A stretch of 64,000 nucleotides of DNA from Arcobacter sp. FWKO B (GCF_014844135.1 NZ_CP041403.1:1178001-1242000); one strand, 5' to 3'; numbered from the stretch's first letter, positions 17,188 to 27,194 are shown. Numbers and translations: made by a program. The notes: generated from the sequence alone by a model not told the origin.

Positions 17188-17706
17188 ATGAATACAAAAA
17201 TAGCAATAATTTCTGATAGCCACGGCAAAAGGGAATATTTAAAACTAGTACTAGACCAACTCAAAAAGCAAGGTATCCAGTATCTTTTGCATGCTGGAGA
17301 TATCTGCAAAGGTGATGACTTGGAGTTACTGCATAACATGCAAGTCCCTTACACTTGTGTATTTGGAAATAATGATGGTCACTTGATAAGCTTAAGTGAC
17401 CATTACAATATCAAACAAGAACCAAGTTATTTTAAGATAGAAGATACCACATTTAAGATGATGCATTTGCCTTTTTATATGAGTCCTGATAGTGATGTGG
17501 TTGTATCTGGGCATACTCATATTTTTGAGCATAGTTTCAATGGCAAAACTCTTTATATAAATCCAGGGGAAATTTGTGCTAGAGAAAAACCAAGAATTGA
17601 GTTTGTAATACTTGAGATATCTCAAAGAAACTACAAAATAGAATATAATTATTTCGACATTCCCGCAATGCTTTTACACAAAGAGGAATTTATATATGAA
17701 AGATAA
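17188..17706 (+). CDS. YfcE/MJ0936-family metallophosphodiesterase
   Basis: Calcineurin-like phosphoesterase of 172 residues with all five metal-binding blocks: DSHGK at the N-terminus, HAGDIC, FGNNDG, MMHLPF in the place of the usual GH block, and SGHTHIFEH. Family members hydrolyse phosphodiesters with Mn2+ or similar metals; the physiological substrate is unknown. It overlaps bioB by 11 bases, so the two genes form an operon. The start is supported by the TATAAT box six bases upstream. Confidence 0.9.
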   Translation: MNTKIAIISDSHGKREYLKLVLDQLKKQGIQYLLHAGDICKGDDLELLHNMQVPYTCVFGNNDGHLISLSDHYNIKQEPSYFKIEDTTFKMMHLPFYMSPDSDVVVSGHTHIFEHSFNGKTLYINPGEICAREKPRIEFVILEISQRNYKIEYNYFDIPAMLLHKEEFIYER

Positions 17707-18556
17707 GATATTTTTATGTGCTATATCAAACATAGAAAGTGGTACATGTGGCGAAGATTGTAAGTTTTGTACACAAAGTGTCAAATACAAGGCAAATATA
17801 GAGAGATTCAAACAAAAAGAAATCTCTACTATACTAGAAGAAGCAAAAAGGGCAAGGGCAAATAAAGCCATAGGATTTTGTCTAGTAACAGCTGGAAAAG
17901 GGCTTGATGATAAAAGACTTGATTTTGTATCTCGTGCAGCTTATGAAGTCAAAAAGCTTGAACTTGGTCTGAAAATCATAGCATGTAATGGTACAGCTAC
18001 AAAAGAGCAATTATTAGAGCTAAAAAAATCTGGTGTGGATAACTACAACCACAATCTTGAGACTTCAAGAGAGTTTTATAAAGAGATATGTACCACTCAC
18101 ACTTGGGATGAGAGATATGAAACTTGTGAAAATGTAAAATCAGTAGGACTTAGCTTGGTATGTGGTGGAATTTATGGATTAGGGGAGAGTAGGGAAGATA
18201 GAATATCTATGCTTAAATCGATTGCATCCCTTGAACCTATGAATGTACCTATAAACTTCTTCCATCCAAATGAAGCATTGCCACTTGTAAGCAACCCAAT
18301 ATCTAAAGCGGAAGCCTTTGAGCTAATTGCTCTTACAAGGAAGCTAGTACCAAATGCTCATAAAATAATGGTTGCAGGAGGAAGGGAGCTTATGTTTGGT
18401 GATGATGAATATAAGATATTTGAATATGGTGCAAACTCTTTTGTAATAGGGGATTACCTCACAACAAAAGGGAAAAGCCCTCTACAAGATATCCAAAATC
18501 TTGAAAAATTAGGGTTTAGCATATCAGAAGAATGTGGTAACAATAAGAAGAATTAG
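17696..18556 (+). CDS. bioB: Biotin synthase
   Basis: Radical-SAM enzyme that inserts sulfur into dethiobiotin in the last step of biotin synthesis. The radical-SAM cluster cysteines are Cys18, Cys22 and Cys25 (CGEDCKFC), followed by the BioB signatures YNHNLETS, CGGIYGLGE and the VPINFFHPNEALPL segment. At 286 residues it is shorter than the E. coli enzyme, as in other Campylobacterota. It starts within the end of the phosphodiesterase gene and is probably translated by coupling. A possible BioC is encoded at 55486. Confidence 0.95.
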   Translation: MKDKIFLCAISNIESGTCGEDCKFCTQSVKYKANIERFKQKEISTILEEAKRARANKAIGFCLVTAGKGLDDKRLDFVSRAAYEVKKLELGLKIIACNGTATKEQLLELKKSGVDNYNHNLETSREFYKEICTTHTWDERYETCENVKSVGLSLVCGGIYGLGESREDRISMLKSIASLEPMNVPINFFHPNEALPLVSNPISKAEAFELIALTRKLVPNAHKIMVAGGRELMFGDDEYKIFEYGANSFVIGDYLTTKGKSPLQDIQNLEKLGFSISEECGNNKKN

Positions 18557-18559
18557 AGC

Positions 18560-19318
18560 TTATTTATACTTCACCACTACTTTAGTATCAGTATATGTAG
18601 CATCAAACTTATTTATCGGCTCTTTAAGCTCCACAACTACTCTAAAGTAACCTTCACTTTTGTGGTTACCAATGGCTATTTGTTTGAAATATTTGTGATT
18701 TAAGTCCAATCTTTTGGTAAAGAAATTTACATCAGCACGAAAATCAAATACTACCTTTTTCTCTTCTTCTAAATTCAACTTCTTAAATACTTTATATGGC
18801 GAACTGATTTCTATTCTATTATCATAGTATTTAACCGTTACAAATTTAAGCCCAGTTTTTATATATTTTGCTTCATCTTTGGGTTTTATATTTTCTACTG
18901 GTTTTTTGACTTCTGGAGTAGGTTTTACCAATGCTATAGTCTGTGATTTTGGCTCAGGCTCAGCCACTACAGTAGGTTCTGTCTGAACAATAGTTGGTTC
19001 TTGTTTTGGAGTAGGTTTTGGTTGTGGTTTTTGTATTTTAGGTTCAACTACTTTTACAATAGGCTCAATCTTTGGTTCTACTTTTGGAGGTAGAGGTTTG
19101 TTTTCTACTATTATGTTATTTGTTTGTTGTATAGATTCATCCACATACACATTTTTGACATCGCCTAAGATGTCAACTTCTGGCTTTGGTTCTTGCTCTT
19201 GAGCAAATCTTTCAAGAAGTCTATTCTTTTCTTCTTCAAAAGCTTCAGTAGCCACAAATGGATTCTCTCTAGCCCAAACAAATGTAATCATTACCAACAA
19301 TAAAAATATTTTTTTCAC
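18560..19318 (-). CDS. AMIN-domain-like periplasmic protein
   Basis: Exported protein of 252 residues: signal peptide (MKKIFLLLVMITFVWA), a long Pro/Glu/Lys-rich linker (about 40-145), and a compact C-terminal domain (RIEISSPYKVFKKLNLEEEKK, VVFDFRADV, FRVVVELKEPI) whose pattern of strands resembles the AMIN peptidoglycan-binding domain. The linker would let the domain reach the cell wall. It overlaps the FtsB-like gene by 4 bases, which ties it to cell-division or envelope functions. Confidence 0.75.
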   Translation of the reverse strand: MKKIFLLLVMITFVWARENPFVATEAFEEEKNRLLERFAQEQEPKPEVDILGDVKNVYVDESIQQTNNIIVENKPLPPKVEPKIEPIVKVVEPKIQKPQPKPTPKQEPTIVQTEPTVVAEPEPKSQTIALVKPTPEVKKPVENIKPKDEAKYIKTGLKFVTVKYYDNRIEISSPYKVFKKLNLEEEKKVVFDFRADVNFFTKRLDLNHKYFKQIAIGNHKSEGYFRVVVELKEPINKFDATYTDTKVVVKYK

Positions 19319-19590
19319 TCTTTTGGCTCCAAATTTTTCAGTTCAAAGTACTCTTTTTGTAACCTTGCATTATCAGCTTGTAACCTTCTGATTTCATTTT
19401 GGAGATACTCTTCTTTAGATTTTAGTGTACTATAGACCCCCAAAGAATTATCCCCAAAAAATATATCTGCAATATGTCTTGCTAAAAATATAGTAGCCAT
19501 CACCAAAAATATAGAAACAAAAGTAAACTTTAACTTATTACTAACAAAAGGTAAAGTACTTTTTTTTATATTTTTGGGACTATTATTCAT
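19315..19590 (-). CDS. FtsB/DivIC-like septum formation initiator
   Basis: Bitopic protein of 91 residues with one transmembrane segment (FTFVSIFLVMATIFLA, about 28-43) and a C-terminal coiled coil (LKSKEEYLQNEIRRLQADNA to LQKEYFELKNLEP), the architecture of FtsB/DivIC, which links FtsL and FtsQ in the divisome. It sits 4 bases after eno and overlaps the AMIN-domain gene. The order eno-ftsB-AMIN is familiar from Campylobacter and relatives. Confidence 0.85.
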   Translation of the reverse strand: MNNSPKNIKKSTLPFVSNKLKFTFVSIFLVMATIFLARHIADIFFGDNSLGVYSTLKSKEEYLQNEIRRLQADNARLQKEYFELKNLEPKE

Positions 19591-19594
19591 ATTT

Positions 19595-20893
<1,299 letters not shown>

Positions 20894-20937
20894 CTACATT
20901 TTACTATAATTTTCATTGAAAACTGCTTTAAAACTAT

Positions 20938-22125
20938 CTAATACAAAAAGCCAAAAAGCCAAAGTGGGATTTTATCGTCAAATCCCACTTCAATATCATC
21001 AGATACAATAAAACCTTTTTTACCTTTTAGTTGACTATTATCTTTTGAAGCTCCACCAATTTCACAGATTATTTCATCATTTACAATGAAATCTCCTCTA
21101 TCGTGATAATGTACTTGATGATAAAGTCCAACTTGAGATACAAAAAAACTCTCTCTAATAGACCCTATATCACTGTTAGCACAAAGAACACTAAAAATAT
21201 TTGGGTTATCTAAGAGTAACTTATCAGGCTTATTAACTGCACGCATACCTGCTCCACCTCTTACAATATGAATTAAACTTCCAGAATCCATTCTCTCAAG
21301 ATATTTTTGTAAAGTTGGCCATGATACACCTACGGCAGTGCTAAGCTTTGAAATATTGAGTTCATAGGGTTTTGTAGAACACAGCATATAAAGTATTTTT
21401 TTTAATTTATCAAGTTTTGATGGGTCAATACAATATATTCCACAAAGGTCTGAATCTATCGTAATATTTATAACTTCAAGAAGTTTTTGAGGATAATCTT
21501 GTAGTGATTCTTGATAAAAAGGGTAACATCCATATTGTAAATAATCATTAAAAAGTTCCAAAGGTCTTAACTTTTTCATTATAGTTGCAGCTATATCTTC
21601 ATGATTATCTAATATATCTTTTAGATTATAATTTTCAAATGTTTTCTTTGTCTGTATTTCACAAAATTCCCTAAGTGACATTACTCCAAGTGTATGAATA
21701 ACTGCTCTTCTTGATAAATCAGCACTTGAATGCTCAATTTGTAGAGCAGATGAACCACTAAATATAACTTGCAAATCAAACACATCATAGATAGCTTTTA
21801 AATCTTTTGAAAAGTTTGGAATTTTATGAATCTCATCAATAATAAATAGCCTTCCACCTCTTGCATAAAAAGCTTCAGCTATATCGTATAAACTTTCTCC
21901 ACTCATTGCTGGATGGTCACAGCTAACATACAATACTTTTGAAGATTGTAAATTTAGACTTTTTGCATATTGTAATAAAATAGTACTTTTACCTGCACCT
22001 CTTGCACCTTTTATACCTATAAGCTTGCTACTAAAATCTATTTTGCCATAAAGATACCTTTTATATGTAGGCAATTCTTTCGATAAGATTTGTAGCGATA
22101 TTTTTTGGAGTCCAGATAAGTCCAT
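20938..22125 (-). CDS. AAA+ ATPase of the AAA_14/DUF4143 type
   Basis: A 395-residue ATP-binding protein. Walker A is GARGAGKST (40-48), Walker B is LFIIDE (93-98), and a sensor-like SGSSALQIE follows. The middle holds a winged-helix-like segment (LSTAVGVSWPTLQKYLERM) and the C-terminus looks like the nuclease-like DUF4143 end (IICEIGGASKDN). Such proteins are common in accessory regions and are mostly uncharacterised. A 24-bp inverted repeat covers its promoter and touches its AAGGAG ribosome binding site, suggesting tight control, perhaps by the protein itself. Confidence 0.85.
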   Translation of the reverse strand: MDLSGLQKISLQILSKELPTYKRYLYGKIDFSSKLIGIKGARGAGKSTILLQYAKSLNLQSSKVLYVSCDHPAMSGESLYDIAEAFYARGGRLFIIDEIHKIPNFSKDLKAIYDVFDLQVIFSGSSALQIEHSSADLSRRAVIHTLGVMSLREFCEIQTKKTFENYNLKDILDNHEDIAATIMKKLRPLELFNDYLQYGCYPFYQESLQDYPQKLLEVINITIDSDLCGIYCIDPSKLDKLKKILYMLCSTKPYELNISKLSTAVGVSWPTLQKYLERMDSGSLIHIVRGGAGMRAVNKPDKLLLDNPNIFSVLCANSDIGSIRESFFVSQVGLYHQVHYHDRGDFIVNDEIICEIGGASKDNSQLKGKKGFIVSDDIEVGFDDKIPLWLFGFLY

Positions 22126-22134
22126 TATAGCTCC

Positions 22135-22194
22135 TTATTATAAACTGTATTTTATAATTATAGCTAGTTTATTATAAAATATAGTTTATAATAA
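22135..22194. promoter_or_regulatory. 24-bp inverted repeat upstream of the AAA ATPase gene
   Basis: The arms at 22135-22158 and 22171-22194 match at 23 of 24 positions and are separated by 12 bases. Each arm is itself nearly palindromic (TTATAAA..TTTATAA), giving four half sites. The near arm begins at the ribosome binding site, and a TATAAT lies in the distal arm, so a bound protein would block the promoter and translation start. Confidence 0.7.
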
Positions 22195-22344
22195 ACTTAA
22201 TAGCACTAAGATATATTAAATAAGATTGCGTTTAATAGCTAAGTCTTTATCTAATCATGCTTAAAAAGTGATGTTATTAATTTTGCTTTTTAACTTTATT
22301 GGGTACCTTTTTAAGTTCAATATCAATTTCTCTTTTCTTCTTTT

Positions 22345-22716
22345 TTATACCCTTTGTTGTGGTTGTACCAAAATATCAAGTGGTATATGCAAAGCTTGAG
22401 AAAGATTTCTTATCATCCCAAGTGATAGCGATATTTTTCTATTTAAAAGTTCTGATACTTTACTTTTTGTACCAATATATGGAACTAAATCTTTTTGCTT
22501 GAGATTCATCTCTTCCATTCTATATTTGATAGCATCTATTGGGTCAGGTGTAGATATCGCCCAATTTTGTTCTTCATATTTTTCAATAAGCAAAGCAAGT
22601 ATCTCAATCTCATCACTTTCTTTAGTTCCAAGTTTTGGATTTAATTGCATCAGCTCATCTATTCTATTTAAAGCTTCATCATATGCTTTTTCATTTTTAA
22701 TAAGTTTTAATTGCAT
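22345..22716 (-). CDS. higA: HigA-type antitoxin
   Basis: A 123-residue antitoxin with an N-terminal helical part and a C-terminal helix-turn-helix of the XRE type (MNLKQKDLVPYIGTKSKVSELL, ISLSLGMIRNLSQALHIPLD). In the HigBA arrangement the toxin gene comes first, as here: higB ends 2 bases before this start. The protein should neutralise HigB and, with it, repress the palindrome upstream of higB. Divergence from other HigA proteins cannot be judged here. Confidence 0.88.
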   Translation of the reverse strand: MQLKLIKNEKAYDEALNRIDELMQLNPKLGTKESDEIEILALLIEKYEEQNWAISTPDPIDAIKYRMEEMNLKQKDLVPYIGTKSKVSELLNRKISLSLGMIRNLSQALHIPLDILVQPQQRV

Positions 22717-22718
22717 TG

Positions 22719-23012
22719 TTATATCTCCTTTGCATTTATTTTATCATACTCACTATGAGTACCTATAAATTTGACTCTAACGATTTTGCGTAAATAATCA
22801 ACATGAACTACCAAACGGTAATCATTTCCTTTTATATTAAACACCACTCTGTTGTCTTCTAAAAAAGAAGCACTAACATATACTTTTTTTATATCATCAG
22901 GCGTTTTCCATTCGGCTTTTCTAGTATCCATATGCCAAACTTCTAAAGGAGTTTTTGCTTGAGGATGTTTCTCATAAAACTGAATTAATGTTCTTTTGCT
23001 TATTACATTCAT
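22719..23012 (-). CDS. higB: HigB-type mRNA interferase toxin
   Basis: A 97-residue RelE-fold toxin of the HigB_toxin family: MNVISKRTLIQFYEKHPQA, TPLEVWHMDTRKAEWKTPDDIKKVY, the NIKGNDYRLVVHVDY strand pair and the end VRVKFIGTHSEYDKI are typical. It should cut mRNA on the ribosome. There is no ribosome binding site: the -10 box (TATAAT) ends six bases before the ATG, so the transcript probably starts at the toxin's first codon. Confidence 0.92.
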   Translation of the reverse strand: MNVISKRTLIQFYEKHPQAKTPLEVWHMDTRKAEWKTPDDIKKVYVSASFLEDNRVVFNIKGNDYRLVVHVDYLRKIVRVKFIGTHSEYDKINAKEI

Positions 23013-23018
23013 AAGTTG

Positions 23019-23047
23019 ATTATATCTTATGTTCCTTTAAAGGGAAC
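23019..23047 (-). promoter_or_regulatory. higBA promoter and operator
   Basis: The minus-strand -10 TATAAT (23019-23024) is six bases from the higB ATG. A near-perfect palindrome, GTTCCYTTTAAAGGRAAC-like (23031-23047), covers the spacer and -35 region, where a HigA-HigB complex would be expected to bind and repress. Confidence 0.65.
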
Positions 23048-23184
23048 TTAATTTGCCATTCCAATTATCTTAGAGAGTGTTTGCTTGAGGGGTATGATGA
23101 TAGTAGCAATTGCAATGATGAAGATTTTAATGTTGGGGGTAGAGTCTTGCGTGAATAGGAATCGAAAAAGAAGATAAGGGCGTG

Positions 23185-23204
23185 GCGGGCTTACCCCACC
23201 ACTT
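23185..23204 (-). terminator. Possible terminator of the 516-residue protein gene
   Basis: A stem of about 8 bp (GTGGTGGGG / CCCGCCAC, one mismatch) with a short loop lies just past the stop codon. The T-run on the minus strand is weak and interrupted. Confidence 0.35.
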
Positions 23205-23208
23205 ATTG

Positions 23209-24759
23209 TTATACCAAATGCCCACTAAAACTAGCTATTCTATCAAATGGCTTGTCAAGACCTTTAATTCTCCATAGCTCATCCCAATAGTCAAATGCTT
23301 CATGCCAATCTTTTGCTTCAGGAGTTTTTGAGAACTCGAATGAGTTGAATATTTCTTTTATTCTTTGTTGGCGGTTCTTCCCGTAAGCTCTTGTTCTTTT
23401 GTCATCTTCTGTTACCCATCTGTTGTGTGCAGCTACTTGTTCTCTCATTGCAGTTTTATGGGGCATCGCGATAGTATCAAGATATAAACTCTCTAAGTAT
23501 AAGTGAATCTCTCTTTTTGTTAATGTCTTGCAATACTGCTCCATTCTTGCCAAATCTTTTAATATGTGTGGCTCTTGGGTGTTCTCTTTTAAAGCGCGAT
23601 AATAATCTTCACTTACATAGCCCATAAAATGTTCAACATCGTTCAGGACAAAGGGACCATTTTTTACATTAAGCCCTTTTTCTCTTAAATCACTTATAAA
23701 ATCTTCCTCGAAAGCAAACCCATATCCATCAAACATGTCATTGAATTTGAAATCAATTCCTTTATATACATTTCTATCCAAAAAGGCATCTTTGATTTTG
23801 TATTTGCTGTCTTTTGAACCTTCTATATTATAATTTCTTTCAGCAGCACTACGCATTGTTTGAAAATAAGAAATATGTCTCCCATACTCTTTTATTTCAG
23901 CTATAGTATAAGGTTTTATTGTGTAATAATCATCACTTCTTTGTATATTTCTTTTTCTCTCAAACTGTTTCATATCCTCATATCCTTTATATATATTATC
24001 TAAAGGTTCTAGTATATGTTGGAAGCTTCTTCTAGCACCATAAGAAGCTTTTTCAAAGCCTATGGCGAAGCCATAATTTATATTGTTAATACCGTCTTTT
24101 AATGGGTTATCTAAAAACTTATCAAGTGTTGTTTGTGGAGTTTTTGCCCCAGCACTATTGTATCCTTCTATATTTAAACCCATGTTATATAATCTATCAA
24201 CATCCGTAATAGGTAGCGGAGCTACATTCTCAGCCTTTACTGCTTTGGAATCACCATTATATGGTAGGAGTGCGACATTAAGATGAAATAAAGCAAATCT
24301 TAGTCTTTGTAAATCCAATTTATCCAATTTGTGTGATAAGTTATATCCTTCTCCGCCAACAGGATGGTAGCCAATCTCTTCAAAATATGTTGTTATAGCC
24401 ACAGGTCCATTACCGCTTTTAAAGTAAGGCTCTTTTTCTCCCTTTGCGTTGGTTGTTTCACTTAGATACATATGCTCATTTTTAGCGTTTATATAAGCGT
24501 GTTTTGCTTTTTTGTAGTTTGGTTTTGGGAGTAGCCAATCTTTAAGTAGTTCAAACTTTTCTTCTTTACTTGCACCATTTGTTTCAAGCTCATGATACTT
24601 CAATCTATAAGCTATAGCTTTTTGCAAAGCTTTTAGCTCAGAATATTTCGCAACTTCTTTTGCTTCTTGACCAGTATAGACTTTTTCTTTAAAGAATGTA
24701 CCATATACTACTATTATTGCAACTACTGATGCTAGTGCTATTAATATTTTTTTGAACAT
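23209..24759 (-). CDS. Unrecognised membrane-anchored protein
   Basis: I do not recognise this 516-residue protein. It has one N-terminal transmembrane segment (ILIALASVVAIIVVYGTFF, about 5-23) with no obvious cleavage site, followed by a long, highly charged, Tyr- and Lys-rich region with mostly helical character and no visible repeat, cysteine motif or nucleotide-binding motif. Aromatic-rich stretches such as HPVGGEGYNLSHKL and YGARRSFQHILEPLDN might belong to a ligand-binding domain facing the periplasm. A good AAAGG ribosome binding site precedes the ATG. It lies alone between HigBA and an orphan XRE gene in an accessory patch. Confidence 0.8.
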   Translation of the reverse strand: MFKKILIALASVVAIIVVYGTFFKEKVYTGQEAKEVAKYSELKALQKAIAYRLKYHELETNGASKEEKFELLKDWLLPKPNYKKAKHAYINAKNEHMYLSETTNAKGEKEPYFKSGNGPVAITTYFEEIGYHPVGGEGYNLSHKLDKLDLQRLRFALFHLNVALLPYNGDSKAVKAENVAPLPITDVDRLYNMGLNIEGYNSAGAKTPQTTLDKFLDNPLKDGINNINYGFAIGFEKASYGARRSFQHILEPLDNIYKGYEDMKQFERKRNIQRSDDYYTIKPYTIAEIKEYGRHISYFQTMRSAAERNYNIEGSKDSKYKIKDAFLDRNVYKGIDFKFNDMFDGYGFAFEEDFISDLREKGLNVKNGPFVLNDVEHFMGYVSEDYYRALKENTQEPHILKDLARMEQYCKTLTKREIHLYLESLYLDTIAMPHKTAMREQVAAHNRWVTEDDKRTRAYGKNRQQRIKEIFNSFEFSKTPEAKDWHEAFDYWDELWRIKGLDKPFDRIASFSGHLV

Positions 24760-24879
24760 GATTTATAACCTTTAAAATGGTAATTTAAATATAAAAATTA
24801 TTATATCAAAAAATTACTTTTTTTATAAAGCAAATTGGCTAGAAAGTGCTATAAAAGATTATTTCAAATAATCTTTATC

Positions 24880-25164
24880 CTAAGCAAAATCTATTTTCAT
24901 CTTATGCCCCGTTGCTTCTGCATAAGCTATCAAAGTTGAGATTCTTGGGCTTGAATCACTAGAAAAACTTTCAAGTCTTGAAATATTGCTTTTTTTAGTG
25001 TGCAAAATTTTTGCTAATTGCTCTTGCGTAAGATTAGCATCTTTTCTCATTTGTATAAGTTTTTTCTTTAGTTCATATTCTGGTTTTAATCTTTCGTATT
25101 CTTCTTTAACGCCATCTTTTTTTAATGCTTCAACTTTGAAGTCTTCAAATGTAGGTCTAGTCAT
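24880..25164 (-). CDS. XRE-family antitoxin-like regulator
   Basis: A 94-residue protein with a charged N-terminal helix (FEDFKVEALKKDGVKEEYERL) typical of HigA/RelB-like antitoxins and a helix-turn-helix (LTQEQLAKILHTKKSNISRLES). Such genes normally follow a RelE/HigB toxin gene, but here the upstream gene is recQ, which ends 3 bases before this start; the GGAG used for initiation lies inside the last recQ codons. It is therefore an orphan antitoxin or a regulator coupled to recQ. Confidence 0.85.
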   Translation of the reverse strand: MTRPTFEDFKVEALKKDGVKEEYERLKPEYELKKKLIQMRKDANLTQEQLAKILHTKKSNISRLESFSSDSSPRISTLIAYAEATGHKMKIDFA

Positions 25165-25167
25165 TGT

Positions 25168-26973
25168 CTAACTCCATTTTTCGTTTTTTAGCTCACCTAT
25201 CAACCCCAAAAACATCTCCCCATAACTTTCAAACTTTTTAGGTCCTACGCCATTTACTTCTAGCATTTGTTCTTTTGTTTTTGGTAGGGTATTTGATAGC
25301 TCTTTTAGTGTTTTGTCGCTAAATACTATATATGCTGGGATATTTTCATCTTTTGCTATTTTTGCTCTTAAGGCTTTTAATTGTTCAAAAACTTCATGAT
25401 TATACTCATCACTTTCAAATCTTTTTTTGATTGTTGGTTCTTTTATTTGAAGTCGTTCTTTTTTGATATCAACTTTTGTGATACCTTTGAGTATTTCGAT
25501 ACCTTTATTGGTGAGCTTGAGGGAATGAAACTCACCTGAAGTGATAGCTTCAAGTTCCAAAAGTCTATCAAATATCACAAACCACTCTTTTTGTGACATA
25601 GTTGTACCTATTGCATAAACAGAGAGTTTGTCATGTCCATTTTGTAAGATTTTTTGATTTTTAGAGCCTCTTAGTACATCAATTATATAGTTTTTACCAA
25701 AACTTTGGTTTGTTCTATACATCGCTGATAAAAATTTTTGGCAATCATTTGTAATATCTTGTTTTTCAAAATCACTATTTATACAATTATCACATCTATC
25801 ATCACAATCATCAATATTATCTTCAAAATAATTGGCAATATACTTATGTCTGCAATTTTGACTACTTGTATATCTATACATTGAGTTTAGTTTATCTAGT
25901 AGATGTGCTTTATAAGTAGCGTCACTTACATCATCTATAAAAACTTTTTGTTGGATTATATCTGATGAGTTAAAAAGCAACAATACATCACTATCATCGC
26001 CGTCTCTTCCAGCTCTACCCATCTCTTGGAAATAGTTTTCTATAGTCTTAGGTAGTGACATATGTACTACAAATCTAATATTACTTTTATCTATCCCCAT
26101 ACCAAAAGCTATAGTGGCTACCACTATTCTTATCTGGTCACTTATAAACATATGATAAGTTTTTTGCCTATCCTCCGTGCTTAATCCTGCATGATATGAC
26201 CTTGCACTATACCCAATCTCACTTAGATATTTTGCCAAATCATCCGCTTTTTTTCTTGAAAATGTGTATATAATACCAGATTCATCTGCGTAGTTTGCCA
26301 GAAATGAGCGAAGTTGTTCATAGCCATTATTTATTCTATGCTTTACCGTAATGTTTAGGTTTTTCCTAAATATCTTACCTTGGATGATTTTTGGATTTTT
26401 AAGATTTAGAGTTTTGAGGATATCATTTTTGACATGTGTTGTGGCAGTTGCTGTAAATGTAGCTACAGATGTATTTGGGAAATATTTCTTTAGATTTGAC
26501 AAAGCCTTATAATCAGCTCGAAACTCATGCCCCCATTCACTAAGACAATGAGCTTCATCAATAACAAAAAAATTCAAGTCTATCTTTTGCAACAAACTAT
26601 AAATAAACTCCGTATTAAGTCGTTCTGGTGATAAATATAAAAATTTTAGTTTATTTTGCAAAAGAAGATTTATAATCTCACTAGATTCTTCCTCATTTTG
26701 CATAGAGCTTAACATCTTGGCACTAATATTTTGAGCATTTAGACTAGTAACTTGATCTTGCATAAGTGCAAGAAGTGGGGATATAACCACACTCACACCA
26801 CTCATCATCAAAGATGGCAACTGATATGTAAGAGACTTCCCACCGCCAGTAGGAAGCACCATCAGTAAATCTTGATGATTTAGTATCGCATCTATAGCTT
26901 CTTCTTGAAAATCTCTGAAATTATTGTGACCAAATACCTCTTTTAGTATTTGTTGTTTTTGATTAGTTTGCAT
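25168..26973 (-). CDS. recQ: ATP-dependent DNA helicase RecQ
   Basis: 3'-5' DNA helicase of 601 residues acting in recombination and replication restart. It shows helicase motif I (LPTGGGKSLTYQLP), the DEAH box (VIDEAHCLSEWGHEFR), motif VI (QEMGRAGRDG), zinc-binding cysteines (CRHKYIANYFED..CDDRCDNC) and a C-terminal HRDC domain (FEQLKALRAKIAKDENIPAY). All domains are present and the length is normal. An XRE regulator gene is translationally coupled downstream. Confidence 0.97.
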   Translation of the reverse strand: MQTNQKQQILKEVFGHNNFRDFQEEAIDAILNHQDLLMVLPTGGGKSLTYQLPSLMMSGVSVVISPLLALMQDQVTSLNAQNISAKMLSSMQNEEESSEIINLLLQNKLKFLYLSPERLNTEFIYSLLQKIDLNFFVIDEAHCLSEWGHEFRADYKALSNLKKYFPNTSVATFTATATTHVKNDILKTLNLKNPKIIQGKIFRKNLNITVKHRINNGYEQLRSFLANYADESGIIYTFSRKKADDLAKYLSEIGYSARSYHAGLSTEDRQKTYHMFISDQIRIVVATIAFGMGIDKSNIRFVVHMSLPKTIENYFQEMGRAGRDGDDSDVLLLFNSSDIIQQKVFIDDVSDATYKAHLLDKLNSMYRYTSSQNCRHKYIANYFEDNIDDCDDRCDNCINSDFEKQDITNDCQKFLSAMYRTNQSFGKNYIIDVLRGSKNQKILQNGHDKLSVYAIGTTMSQKEWFVIFDRLLELEAITSGEFHSLKLTNKGIEILKGITKVDIKKERLQIKEPTIKKRFESDEYNHEVFEQLKALRAKIAKDENIPAYIVFSDKTLKELSNTLPKTKEQMLEVNGVGPKKFESYGEMFLGLIGELKNEKWS

Positions 26974-27064
26974 ACATATATCTTACTATAATTTGGCTTT
27001 TATAATATGTTTTAAGGAATAAAAAAGCTTAAATAAGTTTAGAGTAAAAAGATACTCACCGACT

Positions 27065-27192
27065 AAAGCAATAAATATTTTTTAGGAAGTTCTAGGCAGT
27101 AACATACTCAAATCAAGGAGTTTACAAATAGTAAATGACGCAAATTTGAGTATGTTGATAACGACGAAATTTCAAAAAAGATTTATTGCTTT
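27065..27192. repeat. 128-bp nested palindromic element downstream of recA
   Basis: Outer arms AAAGCAATAAAT.. (27065-27083) and ..ATTTATTGCTTT (27174-27192) match at 18 of 19 positions; inside, a perfect 13-bp stem AACATACTCAAAT/ATTTGAGTATGTT (27101-27113, 27144-27156) encloses a TTTAC/GTAAA hairpin. On the plus strand the outer stem ends in a T-run, and a TATAAT lies near 27000. It could be a MITE-like element, a small RNA with its own terminator, or a structured recA 3' end. Confidence 0.65.
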
Positions 27193-27194
27193 TT

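Noticed and set aside
23090-23160. A short plus-strand stretch (ATGATAGTAGCAATTGC..) after higB that reads like a hydrophobic peptide.
   Set aside because: Too short, no ribosome binding site and no recognisable family; it may be a gene relic but cannot be supported.
20938-25164. Accessory patch as a complete defence island or prophage.
   Set aside because: There are only a AAA ATPase, HigBA, one unknown gene and one XRE gene, with no integrase, nuclease set, attachment-site pair or structural phage gene.
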